The position numbers and the translations under genes were made by a program. From an uncultured Bacillota bacterium (lineage in GTDB: Bacteria; Bacillota; Clostridia; Tissierellales; Tissierellaceae): DNA of 9,326 bases. The stretch is taken from contig CALGAG010000084.1 of assembly GCA_937951995.1 (NCBI GenBank), positions 1 through 9,326 on the forward strand, read 5' to 3'. The notes beneath the pieces are model-generated. The model searched no databases. It saw nothing but the letters and a program-made list of their open reading frames with translations, and had not been told where the DNA came from. This document shows positions 1 to 7,201 of this stretch, in pieces (the stretch's first letter is position 1; each line of letters begins with the position of its first letter).

Positions 1-666
1 GGCATAATAATCGCCCTGGCATATATAGGCTATGGATATGGAGCAGTTATCCTATTCTTTGGACCTTTGCTTCTTGCAAGATATTCATTTAAGCTTTACA
101 TAGAGATGAGAAACCTTTACCTCTCAACAATACAGGCCCTTAACAAGACCGTTGAGGCCAAGGATCCCTATACAAGCGGTCATGCCAACAGGGTGGAAAA
201 ATTCGCAGTGGATCTGGCAAAGGCCTATCACCTGCCATTTGAATCCATTCAGAACCTTAAGACTGCATCAATACTTCACGATATCGGTAAGATCGGAATA
301 CATGACAGCATTCTAAACAAGGCATCAAGGCTTACCCAGGAGGAGTACCAGGAGATAATGAGACATCCGGCCATTGGTGCTGAGATAATCAGCAAGGTGG
401 ATTTCCTTAACGACATAACAACAATAGTCAAGCACCATCACGAAAGGTATGACGGGAAGGGGTACCCCGACGGTCTGGCAGGGGATGAAATACCAATAGA
501 GGCTGCCATACTGACTATTGCTGATTCCTACGATGCGATGACATCAGACAGACCTTACAGAAGGGCAATGCTGCCTGAAGAGGCCTTAAGTGAGCTTGAG
601 AAGAATGCGGGAACCCAGTTCCATCCAGACCTTGTGAAAATGTTTGTTTCCATAATGAGTCAATAG
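1..666 (+). CDS. HD-GYP domain phosphodiesterase, membrane-anchored (5' partial)
   Basis: The reading frame is open from base 1, so the gene starts upstream; 221 residues are visible. The first ~33 residues are hydrophobic (an Ile/Leu/Ala/Gly-rich segment ending in LLLARYSF) and look like the last membrane helix of an N-terminal membrane sensor. A complete HD-GYP domain follows: SGHANRV with H61, the HD pair H93-D94 in LHDIGKIG, the H145-H147 stretch with E148 and R149, and the GYP signature DGKGYPDG at 151-158, then the D-A-M-T-S-D-R-P-Y-R block. HD-GYP proteins are metal-dependent phosphodiesterases that hydrolyse cyclic-di-GMP at the cytoplasmic side of the membrane; a few prefer other cyclic dinucleotides. 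All metal-ligand motifs are present, so it should be active. A TTG at 67 could be read as an internal start, but the frame continues upstream through the membrane segment, so it is not chosen. The next gene begins 8 bp after the stop, suggesting cotranscription. Confidence 0.93.
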   Translation, partial: GIIIALAYIGYGYGAVILFFGPLLLARYSFKLYIEMRNLYLSTIQALNKTVEAKDPYTSGHANRVEKFAVDLAKAYHLPFESIQNLKTASILHDIGKIGIHDSILNKASRLTQEEYQEIMRHPAIGAEIISKVDFLNDITTIVKHHHERYDGKGYPDGLAGDEIPIEAAILTIADSYDAMTSDRPYRRAMLPEEALSELEKNAGTQFHPDLVKMFVSIMSQ

Positions 667-674
667 GAGAGGCC

Positions 675-1226
675 ATGTTTTTTGAACCGGCAACACTGTC
701 AATCATAATTGCAAAGCTAAGAGGCGGCAAGCTAAGAAATCTGGAAAACGTTCATATTGAAGGAGTAATCCTCTTATTTCTATCAGCCTTGACACAGGCG
801 AGTCTTTCACTGGCAAAGAGGTTTGAGATAGAGGGATTGTACATCTTCCTTGAGGATTATTTTCTGTATGTAATGGTCATTTCCTACGCACTTTTACTTA
901 TTGCAATCATACTTAACATTGAAAAGAACTACATGAAGGTACTCTTCATAGGAGTTATGCTAAATGCAGCAGTAATTGCTGCAAACGATGGGAAGATGCC
1001 CGTATCCATGACGGGGATTTCAGGAATACATCAGGAGTCCGTGATTCCGGAGAGGGACAGTGACATAAAGCATATTGGAGTAAACAATAATACAAAACTA
1101 GTTTATCTGGCGGATATCATATTAATACCACGGCCTTATCCACTGCCGAAAATACTCAGTATCGGAGATGTTTTCATAATGGCGGGAGTATTTCTGTTTT
1201 TTCAGAAGGAAATGAAGCCCAGGTAG
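675..1226 (+). CDS. DUF5317 family integral membrane protein
   Basis: This 183-residue protein has the DUF5317 pattern: an N-terminal I-I-A-K-L-R-G-G-K-L-R-N-L segment (about 10-23), several hydrophobic helices (about 30-48, 62-82, 88-103 and the C-terminal stretch), the NDGKMPV signature (104-110, commonly NGGxMPV in the family), L-A-D-I-I-L-I-P around D147, and a final S-I-G-D-V followed by a last helix. No biochemical function is established for the family as far as I know. The start is supported by an AGGAGAGG ribosome site at 665-672 that overlaps the stop codon of the HD-GYP gene, so translation is probably coupled. The polar segment after NDGKMPV probably faces one side of the membrane. 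Family assignment is by remembered motif similarity, not by a search. Confidence 0.82.
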   Translation: MFFEPATLSIIIAKLRGGKLRNLENVHIEGVILLFLSALTQASLSLAKRFEIEGLYIFLEDYFLYVMVISYALLLIAIILNIEKNYMKVLFIGVMLNAAVIAANDGKMPVSMTGISGIHQESVIPERDSDIKHIGVNNNTKLVYLADIILIPRPYPLPKILSIGDVFIMAGVFLFFQKEMKPR

Positions 1227-1232
1227 CGGACC

Positions 1233-1276
1233 AAATCCCATCACTATGTCATCAGTACTGGTAAATGGGATTTTTT
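1233..1276 (+). terminator. Possible long-loop Rho-independent terminator after the DUF5317 gene
   Basis: AAATCCCAT (1233-1241) is perfectly complementary to ATGGGATTT (1265-1273), and the second arm runs into a T-tract ending at 1276. The 23-nt loop is longer than usual and contains the self-complementary octamer CAGTACTG. It lies directly after the DUF5317 stop and before the ribosome site of the next gene, where a terminator or attenuator is expected. The long loop and A/T-rich stem make it weaker than the other terminators here. Confidence 0.5.
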
Positions 1277-1314
1277 CATGAAAAGAGATAATAGCCTTTA
1301 AGGAGGAAAGTCTA

Positions 1315-2496
1315 ATGGCAAACAAAGCGGTTATACTGGGAACAAACTATTACATAGGACTTAGCATAATAAGGACCCTAGGCTATGAAGGCGTTGATAC
1401 CATTGCAGTTGACTACACTGACAAAGACCTGTACGGATCAAAGTCAAAATATCTTGGTAGCCATGTAATGGCACCTGATTTCAGGAACCACAAGGAAGAG
1501 TACCTGAAAAAGCTGATTCAGATAGGAATGGGAGAAAAGGAAAAACCGGTTTTGTTTCCAAGCGCAGACCCATATGCTGAATTCATTGACGAAAATCTGG
1601 AGGAGCTTAAGAAATACTACCTTATACCAATGGAAGAACAGGGACTGTGGACCAGGGTCATGAAAAAGGAAACCCTTAATGACATGGCCAGAGAAAATGG
1701 AGTCCTTGTTCCTGAGACAATTATGCCAGATGAGGAAAACCTCTACTCCAGAGTTGAGACTGAGCTTGGGTATCCCTGCATTGTAAAGCCAACGGACTCC
1801 CCTGCGTTTGTATCGGTCTTCAGGCGGAAGATTTTTTTCTGCAAGGATGAAGAGGAGTTGAAAACTGCTCTCCAAAGGGCTAAGGAGGAAAACCTTGAGG
1901 TCTTTGTCCAAAGGATCATCCCAGGCTTTGATGACCACATGCACACCTTTGATTACTATGTGGACAGGTCAGGAAAGGTCACCCACTGGATGACCTGCAG
2001 AAAGCTCAGACAGTTTCCGATCAATTTTGGCGCATCTGTCTACACTGAACAGGTACATGTGCCTGAGCTGGCGGAAATTGGGATACCATTTGTTGAGAAA
2101 ATTGGCTATAGAGGCTTTGGTGAAATAGAGTTCAAGAAGGATGCAAAAACCGGCAGGTTTTACCTGATTGAGATTAACACCAGGACCACAACGCTAAACG
2201 AACTCCTGTATAGGGCAGGTATAAATTTCCCCTATGTGGCATACAGGGACATGACAGGAAATCCTCTGGAACCAAAGGCTGTGGAGAAGAGTACCGGCCT
2301 TGTCTTCCAGTACCTCTTCGAGGATATCCTGGCAATCAGGGACTACATCAGGAATGGCCAGCTGACCACAGGAGCTGTGATCAAATCACTGTTCAGAAAA
2401 AAGGTTCCTGCAGTGTGGAGCTTTGATGATCCCAGTCCAGGCCTTAACTATGTATCAATTATACTGGGAAAGGTAATCAAGAAGGTTTTTAGGTAG
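1315..2496 (+). CDS. ATP-grasp carboxylate-amine ligase (CarB-like / D-aspartate-ligase-like)
   Basis: This 393-residue protein opens with a Rossmann-like pre-ATP-grasp domain (KAVILGTNYYIGLSIIRTLG, residues ~4-23). The central domain carries ATP-grasp features: Y-P-C-I-V-K-P with the ATP-contacting Lys at 158, the hinge-like V-F-V-Q-R-I-I-P-G, G-E-I-E-F around 270, and the Mg-ATP motif EINTR at 286-290 (E-x-N-x-R). ATP-grasp enzymes activate a carboxylate as acyl-phosphate and join it to an amine or another nucleophile. The overall look is that of the uncharacterised ATP-grasp family related to carbamoyl-phosphate synthase and to the D-aspartate ligase that builds peptidoglycan cross-bridges. 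The actual substrate cannot be read from the sequence. The start is set by AGGAGG at 1301-1306. The Mur-ligase-like gene follows after only 9 bp, with its ribosome site overlapping this stop codon, so the two are almost surely one functional unit. Confidence 0.85.
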   Translation: MANKAVILGTNYYIGLSIIRTLGYEGVDTIAVDYTDKDLYGSKSKYLGSHVMAPDFRNHKEEYLKKLIQIGMGEKEKPVLFPSADPYAEFIDENLEELKKYYLIPMEEQGLWTRVMKKETLNDMARENGVLVPETIMPDEENLYSRVETELGYPCIVKPTDSPAFVSVFRRKIFFCKDEEELKTALQRAKEENLEVFVQRIIPGFDDHMHTFDYYVDRSGKVTHWMTCRKLRQFPINFGASVYTEQVHVPELAEIGIPFVEKIGYRGFGEIEFKKDAKTGRFYLIEINTRTTTLNELLYRAGINFPYVAYRDMTGNPLEPKAVEKSTGLVFQYLFEDILAIRDYIRNGQLTTGAVIKSLFRKKVPAVWSFDDPSPGLNYVSIILGKVIKKVFR

Positions 2497-2505
2497 GAGG
2501 GCAAT

Positions 2506-4062
2506 ATGATATTAGAAGATTTATTAAAATCAATGGATTTCACTGATGCGAGAAATCTCGATCCAAATTTGGAAATCCAAGGTGTAGCCTGTCATTCGGC
2601 AAGGGTTAAGCCTGGATTCATATATGTTGCAATAAAAGGCTATGTCACAGACGGTCACCTATATGTCGGGAAGGCATTGGAAGGTGGAGCCGCTGCGATT
2701 GTCGTTGAGGACTTCATGGATGAATTTGACAAAACCTGTCAAATCAAGGTCAAAGACAGCAGGAAGGCATTATCAAGGCTTAGCAGCTCCTTCTATGGCA
2801 ATCCCTCGCGAAAATTGAAGGTTATTGGTGTCACTGCTACCAACGGAAAGACTACCACTACCTTTATCCTTGACCATATTTATGAAATGGCAGGCTATAG
2901 GACTGGGCTAATAGGAAGTGTCCTTGCCAAGACTGGTAAGCATACAGAGCTGGCTAGTCTGACAACACCTGAGAGTCTTGACCTTCAGAGGATTTTCTCT
3001 GAGATGGCTGAAGAGAAGATGGACAGGGCAGTTATGGAAGTATCCTCGTCCGCCTTGGAGCTGTCCAGGGTAAGTGACATAGATTATGATATAGTTTCCT
3101 TCAACAACTTCAGCAGGGAGCACATTGACCAGCATGGAAGCTACGAAAGGTATTGGGAGGTTAAGTCATCCTTGATTAGGGATGCAAAGCCAGAAGCTGT
3201 AGCTATACTAAATCTGGATAATGACAGGATCAGTAGCCTTGTAAATGAAACCAAGGCCCATCTGGTGACAATCTCCGTCTATGGAAAGGGTGGCATGATC
3301 ACATGTTCAAACCTTAAGCTGGTTAAAGGCAGAGGGGCGTTTGATGTTGTTATTGAGGATGATATCCCACTTGCCAATGGGAAAATTCAGAAAGGGAGCT
3401 TTCATGTTGACCTTAAGATTCCTGGATACCATTCAGTGGAAAATGCAATGATGGCCATAGCAATTTCCCTTGTGGATGGGGTGGATAGGCAGACTATCAT
3501 AGATGGTTTAAAGGACTTTGGTGGCGTGGAAAGAAGATTTGAGTTTATCTATGAAAACAAGATCACTATAATTGATGATCACTTTGCCAATATAAAGAAT
3601 ATAAACAGTACACTAGGTACAATTGCGGACATGCACAGGAACAAGGTGCACATCGCCTATGCAATAAGAGGAAACAGAGGGGTTACAGTCAACAGGGAAA
3701 ATGCGGAGGCCTTGGTCAACTGGAAGGACAGGCTGGGAATAGATGAGATAATTGCCACTAGAAGCATTGGAAGCGTAACCCAGAAGGACAAGGTATCCCA
3801 AGAGGAGGAGGAAGCCTTCAAAGAAGTACTGGACAGGTCTGGTCTGGGATATACCATATACGATACCTTGGAGGAGGCAATTGGGATCACCCTTGAAAGG
3901 TCTGGAGAGGACGATATAGTTTTACTTGCAGGATGTCAGGGTATGGACCATGGTGCTGGAATTGCACTTGAGAGAATACACAAGGACAACCCACACCTGG
4001 ACCGGGAGGCGCTTTACAAACCCCTGAAAAAGAGAGTGTCAGAGGGAGGCTTTCTACTGTAA
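2506..4062 (+). CDS. Diverged MurE-like Mur ligase family protein, substrate unknown
   Basis: This 518-residue protein has the MurE three-domain layout. The N-terminal domain (1-~100) contains H-S-A-R-V-K-P-G-F-I-Y-V-A-I-K-G-Y. The ATP-binding domain has the P-loop GVTATNGKTTTT (108-119), M-E-V-S-S-S-A-L (177-184), H-I-D-Q-H-G (206-211) and a Lys at 220 where MurE carbamoylates its lysine. The C-terminal domain begins near G-G-V-E-R-R-F-E (~339-346). Mur ligases use ATP to form an amide between a carboxylate and an amino acid, in the cytoplasm. Several positions differ from true MurE: Ser182 replaces the usual His of E-V-S-S-H-A-L; the Y-A-H-x-P-D motif is replaced by D-D-H-F-A-N (357-362); the DNPR-type motif for diaminopimelate (or its lysine counterpart) is replaced by T-R-S-I-G-S (~418-423); the usual A-G-K-G-H-E is A-G-C-Q-G-M with Cys477. 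So it probably does not make standard UDP-MurNAc-tripeptide. The start is supported by TAGGAGGG at 2494-2501. Confidence 0.85.
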   Translation: MILEDLLKSMDFTDARNLDPNLEIQGVACHSARVKPGFIYVAIKGYVTDGHLYVGKALEGGAAAIVVEDFMDEFDKTCQIKVKDSRKALSRLSSSFYGNPSRKLKVIGVTATNGKTTTTFILDHIYEMAGYRTGLIGSVLAKTGKHTELASLTTPESLDLQRIFSEMAEEKMDRAVMEVSSSALELSRVSDIDYDIVSFNNFSREHIDQHGSYERYWEVKSSLIRDAKPEAVAILNLDNDRISSLVNETKAHLVTISVYGKGGMITCSNLKLVKGRGAFDVVIEDDIPLANGKIQKGSFHVDLKIPGYHSVENAMMAIAISLVDGVDRQTIIDGLKDFGGVERRFEFIYENKITIIDDHFANIKNINSTLGTIADMHRNKVHIAYAIRGNRGVTVNRENAEALVNWKDRLGIDEIIATRSIGSVTQKDKVSQEEEEAFKEVLDRSGLGYTIYDTLEEAIGITLERSGEDDIVLLAGCQGMDHGAGIALERIHKDNPHLDREALYKPLKKRVSEGGFLL

Positions 4063-4142
4063 AAAAATGTTTTTTAATGGCAACTTATATGGTAAACTAA
4101 TATGTGAGTAGGAAAAATATGTAGTAAAGAGGAGGAAAAATT

Positions 4143-4655
4143 TTGGATCTTAAATCTAAAATTAGAGAAATTGAAGATTTCCCAATCGAAGGTGTGAGCT
4201 TTAAGGATATAACTACCCTCACAAGAGATGCCGAGGCCTTCACATCAGCTGTTTCACTTATGGTGGAGGACCTTAAGGATAAGAATGTTGACTATATAGT
4301 AGGACCGGAGGCAAGAGGTTTCCTGTTCGGAGCTGCTGTAGCATATGGACTTGGTGTTGGTTTTGTGCCAATAAGGAAGCCTGGCAAGCTACCTGGTGAT
4401 ACCACTAGCTACGAATATGAACTGGAATATGGTACAAATACATTGGAGATACACACGGAATCCATTGAAAAGGGAGATAGGGTGGCGATTGTAGATGACC
4501 TGCTGGCAACGGCGGGAACGGTTTCGGCTGCAACTGCCCTGATCGAATCCTTGGGTGGAGAGGTGGTTGCCCTGGAATTTGTTATTGAACTTACATTCTT
4601 AAATGGAAGAGACAAGCTGAAGGACCACTATATAAATTCACTGGTGAAGTACTAG
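4143..4655 (+). CDS. apt: Adenine phosphoribosyltransferase
   Basis: Apt converts adenine and PRPP to AMP and pyrophosphate in purine salvage, in the cytoplasm. The 170-residue length is typical. Motifs seen are the N-terminal I-R-E-I-E-D-F-P-I-E-G-V-x-F-K-D-I-T-T-L, G-P-E-A-R-G-F-L-F-G, the flexible-loop region P-I-R-K-P-G-K-L-P, and the PRPP-binding loop V-D-D-L-L-A-T-A-G-T at 117-126 (the family usually has A-T-G-G-T; the Ala124 change is mild). The start is a TTG at 4143, chosen because GAGGAGG at 4129-4135 lies 7 bp upstream and the encoded N-terminus (MDLKSKIREI) matches the family. The 80-bp gap after the MurE-like gene has a weak extended -10 candidate (TGGTAAACT, 4090-4098) but no good -35, so readthrough from upstream is equally possible. 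A terminator overlaps its stop codon. Confidence 0.96.
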   Translation: MDLKSKIREIEDFPIEGVSFKDITTLTRDAEAFTSAVSLMVEDLKDKNVDYIVGPEARGFLFGAAVAYGLGVGFVPIRKPGKLPGDTTSYEYELEYGTNTLEIHTESIEKGDRVAIVDDLLATAGTVSAATALIESLGGEVVALEFVIELTFLNGRDKLKDHYINSLVKY

Positions 4656-4681
4656 ACGTCGGCTTGCTGACGTCTTTTTTT
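4654..4681 (+). terminator. Rho-independent terminator after apt
   Basis: AGACGTC (4654-4660) pairs with GACGTCT (4669-4675). Adding the G-T and G-C pairs inside gives a ~9-bp stem closed by a CTTG loop, followed by seven T residues (4675-4681). The left arm begins inside the apt stop codon. It sits only 17 bp before the glmS ribosome site, so glmS expression needs either partial readthrough or a promoter not clearly visible here. Confidence 0.88.
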
Positions 4682-4710
4682 CGGTGTAGGTATTCATAAG
4701 GAGGAATAAT

Positions 4711-6540
4711 ATGTGTGGAATAGTTGGATATGTTGGTAGAAAGAATGCCCAGAATGTAATACTTGACGGACTGGAAAAGCTTGAGTACAGAGGCTATGAC
4801 TCAGCAGGGGTTGCTCTGATTGAAAACGGTTCCCTGTTGACCAGAAAACATGCTGGGCGGTTGAGTAACCTGGTGGAGAGCCTGGATGAGAATCCAATAA
4901 AGGGATATGTGGGAATAGGTCATACCAGGTGGGCAACCCATGGAGCCCCTTCTGATATAAATTCCCATCCCCATACAAATAAGGAAGGGTCAATAGCGGT
5001 TGTCCACAACGGAATAATTGAGAACTACAGGGCCTTGAAGGAAGAGCTGGTGGAGAAAGGTTACACCTTTGTCTCTGAAACTGACACAGAGGTGGTGGCT
5101 CATCTGATTGATTTCTACTACAAGGGTGATCTGCTGGAAGCGGTATTTTCCGCTGAGGAAAGACTCCAGGGGGCATATGCCCTGGGAGTGGTTGCAAAGA
5201 ACAACCCCCAAGAAATCATAGCTGTCAGAAATGAAAGCCCATTGATCCTGGGAATTGGGTCCCATGAACACTTTATAGCATCAGACATCCCTGCGATACT
5301 AAAGTACACAAACAAGGTTATCTATCTTGAGAATAGGGACGTTGTAAGGCTTACGGAAGAAGGCTATGAAGTGTACACTACAGGTAGGAAGCCTGTCCAG
5401 AGAGAGATAAAGGAGATCCAGTGGGATGTGGAGTCTGCAAGCAAGGAAGGTTTTGACCATTTCATGCTAAAGGAAATCTACCAGCAGCCTTCAGCAATCG
5501 AGGACACCCTTGAGAGAAGGCTTGATGAAAATGGTGATATTTACCTTGAAAATATAGCCATAGATGAAGGTACACTAAAGAACATAGATAAGATCTATAT
5601 AGTGGGCTGTGGTACTGCATACCACGCAGGGCTAGTTGGCAAATACCTGCTTCAGACCTTTATGGAGGTAAACGTAATAGCTGATATTGCCTCAGAATTC
5701 AGGTATGGAGAGCATTTCATAGACGAGAAGACACTTGTTGTCATAGTCAGTCAGTCAGGGGAGACTGCAGATACCCTGGCAGCCCTGAAGGACGCAAAAT
5801 CAAAGGGAGCGAGAATCCTTTCCATTACAAACGTGGTGGGAAGCTCAGTGGCCAGGGAATCTGATGACATATTCTACACCTGGGCCGGTCCAGAAATAGC
5901 AGTGGCATCAACCAAGGCCTACACAACACAGCTTGTAGCCTTCTATATGCTTGCCCTATACTTTGGAAGACTCAAGGGTACACTGCTTGAAGAATGCTAC
6001 AGGGAAATCCTTACAGAGCTTAGGTCTCTTTCACAAAAGGTCGAGGATTCGTTGGAGACAAGCAAAGAAAATGCAAAGGCCATAGGGGGACTTATAAAGG
6101 ATAAGAAATCTCTGTTCTACCTTGGAAGAGGCCTTGACTACTTCACTGCCATGGAGGGTGCCTTAAAGCTAAAGGAGATTTCCTACATCCACACAGAGGC
6201 ATTCCCAGCTGGTGAGCTGAAGCATGGAACAATTGCACTAATAGAGGAAGGAACCCCTGTTATTGCATTGGCCACACAATCAAGACTATACGACAAAATG
6301 GTGTCCAATATAAAGGAAGTTAAGGCAAGGGGAGCTTTTGTCATAGGTGTTACTAGGCGCAGCAATGCTGACCTTGAGGAAGTGTGCGACAGGGTGATAT
6401 ACCTTGAGGAAACATTCGACATTTTTATGCCCCTGTTGGCAGTGTTGTTCCCTCAGTTATTGTCCTACCATACATCACTGATCAGAGGAAACGATGTTGA
6501 TAAGCCAAGAAATCTAGCGAAATCAGTTACAGTTGAATAA
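4711..6540 (+). CDS. glmS: Glutamine--fructose-6-phosphate aminotransferase (isomerizing)
   Basis: GlmS makes glucosamine-6-phosphate from fructose-6-phosphate and glutamine, the entry step to UDP-GlcNAc and peptidoglycan, in the cytoplasm. Its 609 residues are exactly the usual length. The N-terminal glutaminase domain has the nucleophile Cys2 in MCGIVGYVG, E-Y-R-G-Y-D-S-A-G, and G-H-T-R-W-A-T-H-G around 70-78. The isomerase half has two SIS domains, with the phosphosugar-binding S-Q-S-G-E-T-A-D-T at 347-355 in the first and G-R-G-L-D-Y plus G-A-L-K-L-K-E-I-S-Y in the second. The C-terminal tail ends in the canonical D-K-P-R-N-L-A-K-S-V-T-V-E with the catalytic lysine. AAGGAGG at 4698-4704 supports the start. 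The leader between the apt terminator and the start codon is about 30 bp, too short for the glmS ribozyme found in many Firmicutes. Flanked by terminators on both sides. Confidence 0.98.
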   Translation: MCGIVGYVGRKNAQNVILDGLEKLEYRGYDSAGVALIENGSLLTRKHAGRLSNLVESLDENPIKGYVGIGHTRWATHGAPSDINSHPHTNKEGSIAVVHNGIIENYRALKEELVEKGYTFVSETDTEVVAHLIDFYYKGDLLEAVFSAEERLQGAYALGVVAKNNPQEIIAVRNESPLILGIGSHEHFIASDIPAILKYTNKVIYLENRDVVRLTEEGYEVYTTGRKPVQREIKEIQWDVESASKEGFDHFMLKEIYQQPSAIEDTLERRLDENGDIYLENIAIDEGTLKNIDKIYIVGCGTAYHAGLVGKYLLQTFMEVNVIADIASEFRYGEHFIDEKTLVVIVSQSGETADTLAALKDAKSKGARILSITNVVGSSVARESDDIFYTWAGPEIAVASTKAYTTQLVAFYMLALYFGRLKGTLLEECYREILTELRSLSQKVEDSLETSKENAKAIGGLIKDKKSLFYLGRGLDYFTAMEGALKLKEISYIHTEAFPAGELKHGTIALIEEGTPVIALATQSRLYDKMVSNIKEVKARGAFVIGVTRRSNADLEEVCDRVIYLEETFDIFMPLLAVLFPQLLSYHTSLIRGNDVDKPRNLAKSVTVE

Positions 6541-6553
6541 AAGAAGACAGTTA

Positions 6554-6586
6554 AAAGCCGTATTCCTTGGAATACGGCTTTGTTTT
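6554..6586 (+). terminator. Rho-independent terminator after glmS, possibly bidirectional
   Basis: AAAGCCGTATTCC (6554-6566) and GGAATACGGCTTT (6569-6581) are perfect inverted repeats. The folded stem is about 12 bp with a CTTG loop, followed by TTTGTTTT. On the minus strand the same hairpin is followed by TTTT, so it may also stop transcripts of the convergent regulator gene, whose stop codon is about 100 bp away. The bases 6588-6683 hold only A/T-rich sequence with a short TTAATAATTAA inverted repeat and no gene I can support. Confidence 0.92.
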
Positions 6587-6683
6587 CGCAATTGATGTTA
6601 TTTAGAGACGATTTTGGGTAAATAAATAATATCCATATTTTTGGAATAAGAAGTGGTTAATAATTAATCATGGGATAAAAAAA

Positions 6684-7046
6684 TTAACCTCTTTCCTTTC
6701 CGGCAATGAGATTCATGTAGCCAATTATGTTTTTTCTGTCTTCACTGTCCAACCTGTGGTACATATCCAGCAGCATCTTTTCATCATTGCTAAGGTAGGC
6801 TGGAGTTTTTTCCCTAATGATCTCCTCTGAGGGAATATCCTTTGGTAGAGTGCCTGTCAGCATCCAATCTATGGAAACATTAAGTACCTGCCGTAATTGT
6901 ATCAAGGTATTTGCAGATGGGGAGAACTTATCATTTTCAAGGTCACTTAAATTGCCAGTGGATAGGCCGGTAAGATCCCTGACATCCAACAGTGAAAGTT
7001 TTTTTGATTTTCTTGCGGTTCTTAGTCTTTGTCCGATGGTGGACAT
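6684..7046 (-). CDS. XRE-family helix-turn-helix transcriptional regulator
   Basis: This 120-residue protein on the minus strand begins MSTIGQRLRTARKSKKLSL and has a single N-terminal Cro/cI-type domain (about residues 5-65): L-S-L-L-D-V-R-D-L-T-G-L-S-T-G-N-L-S-D-L-E gives the helix-turn-helix, followed by the typical P-S-A-N-T-L-I-Q-L-R-Q-V-L-N-V-S-I-D-W-M-L-T-G. The C-terminal ~45 residues (N-D-E-K-M-L-L-D-M-Y-H-R-L-D-S-E-D-R-K-N-I-I-G-Y) resemble the short helical tails of small repressors of this class. It should bind DNA as a dimer; the target is not known. The ribosome site on its strand is GGAGGTGA (complement of 7051-7058), close to the ideal sequence. It is divergent from a second, smaller HTH gene across 155 bp, an arrangement that often means autoregulation. 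No phage structural or integrase gene is visible nearby. Confidence 0.9.
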   Translation of the reverse strand: MSTIGQRLRTARKSKKLSLLDVRDLTGLSTGNLSDLENDKFSPSANTLIQLRQVLNVSIDWMLTGTLPKDIPSEEIIREKTPAYLSNDEKMLLDMYHRLDSEDRKNIIGYMNLIAGKERG

Positions 7047-7059
7047 TGTTTCACCTCCG

Positions 7060-7078
7060 TATTGATATTAATATTGAT
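7060..7078. promoter_or_regulatory. Candidate operator: TATTGAT direct repeat around an ATATTAATAT palindrome
   Basis: TATTGAT occurs at 7060-7066 and again at 7072-7078, a 12-bp spacing close to one helical turn, and the perfect palindrome ATATTAATAT spans 7065-7074. The site lies just upstream of the ribosome site of the minus-strand XRE gene, where an autoregulatory operator would be placed. This is positional and pattern inference in A/T-rich DNA, where such repeats arise easily. Confidence 0.3.
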
Positions 7079-7115
7079 CGTCTTATCGCTTTAACGTCAC
7101 AATACATATATTCTA

Positions 7116-7129
7116 CCACATGTAAGTGG
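7116..7129. promoter_or_regulatory. Candidate 14-bp operator, CCAC-N6-GTGG
   Basis: CCAC (7116-7119) and GTGG (7126-7129) are inverted half-sites with a 6-bp centre, the overall size typical of Cro/cI-type operators. It sits near the middle of the 155-bp gap between the two divergent HTH genes. Nothing else in the gap is convincing: no promoter with a good -35 and -10 pair could be found for either gene. Confidence 0.28.
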
Positions 7130-7201
7130 ATAAATGCTAGAAGAAAGTATTTGTGGAGAGGGTAGGATAGAGTAGACTTTCATAAGAAGGAGTGATTTTA
7201 A

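Noticed and set aside
67..666. HD-GYP gene starting at the TTG at 67
   Set aside because: The frame is open back to base 1 and encodes a hydrophobic membrane segment continuous with the protein; no ribosome site precedes the TTG.
1444..1944. Minus-strand open frame of 166 codons opposite the ATP-grasp gene
   Set aside because: It is a shadow of the ATP-grasp coding frame, with no family motifs recognised.
4061..4077. A-run followed by T-run after the MurE-like gene as a terminator
   Set aside because: The AAAAAA-TG-TTTTTT hairpin has only A-T pairs and almost no loop, too unstable for a Rho-independent terminator.
4070..4098. Promoter for apt using TGGTAAACT as extended -10
   Set aside because: The only spaced -35 is TTTTTT, a poor match; kept as a remark in the apt entry and not as a feature.
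4694..5197. Long minus-strand open frame opposite glmS
   Set aside because: It lies wholly within the confidently identified glmS coding region, has an unlikely Pro/His/Ser/Cys-rich composition and resembles no known family.
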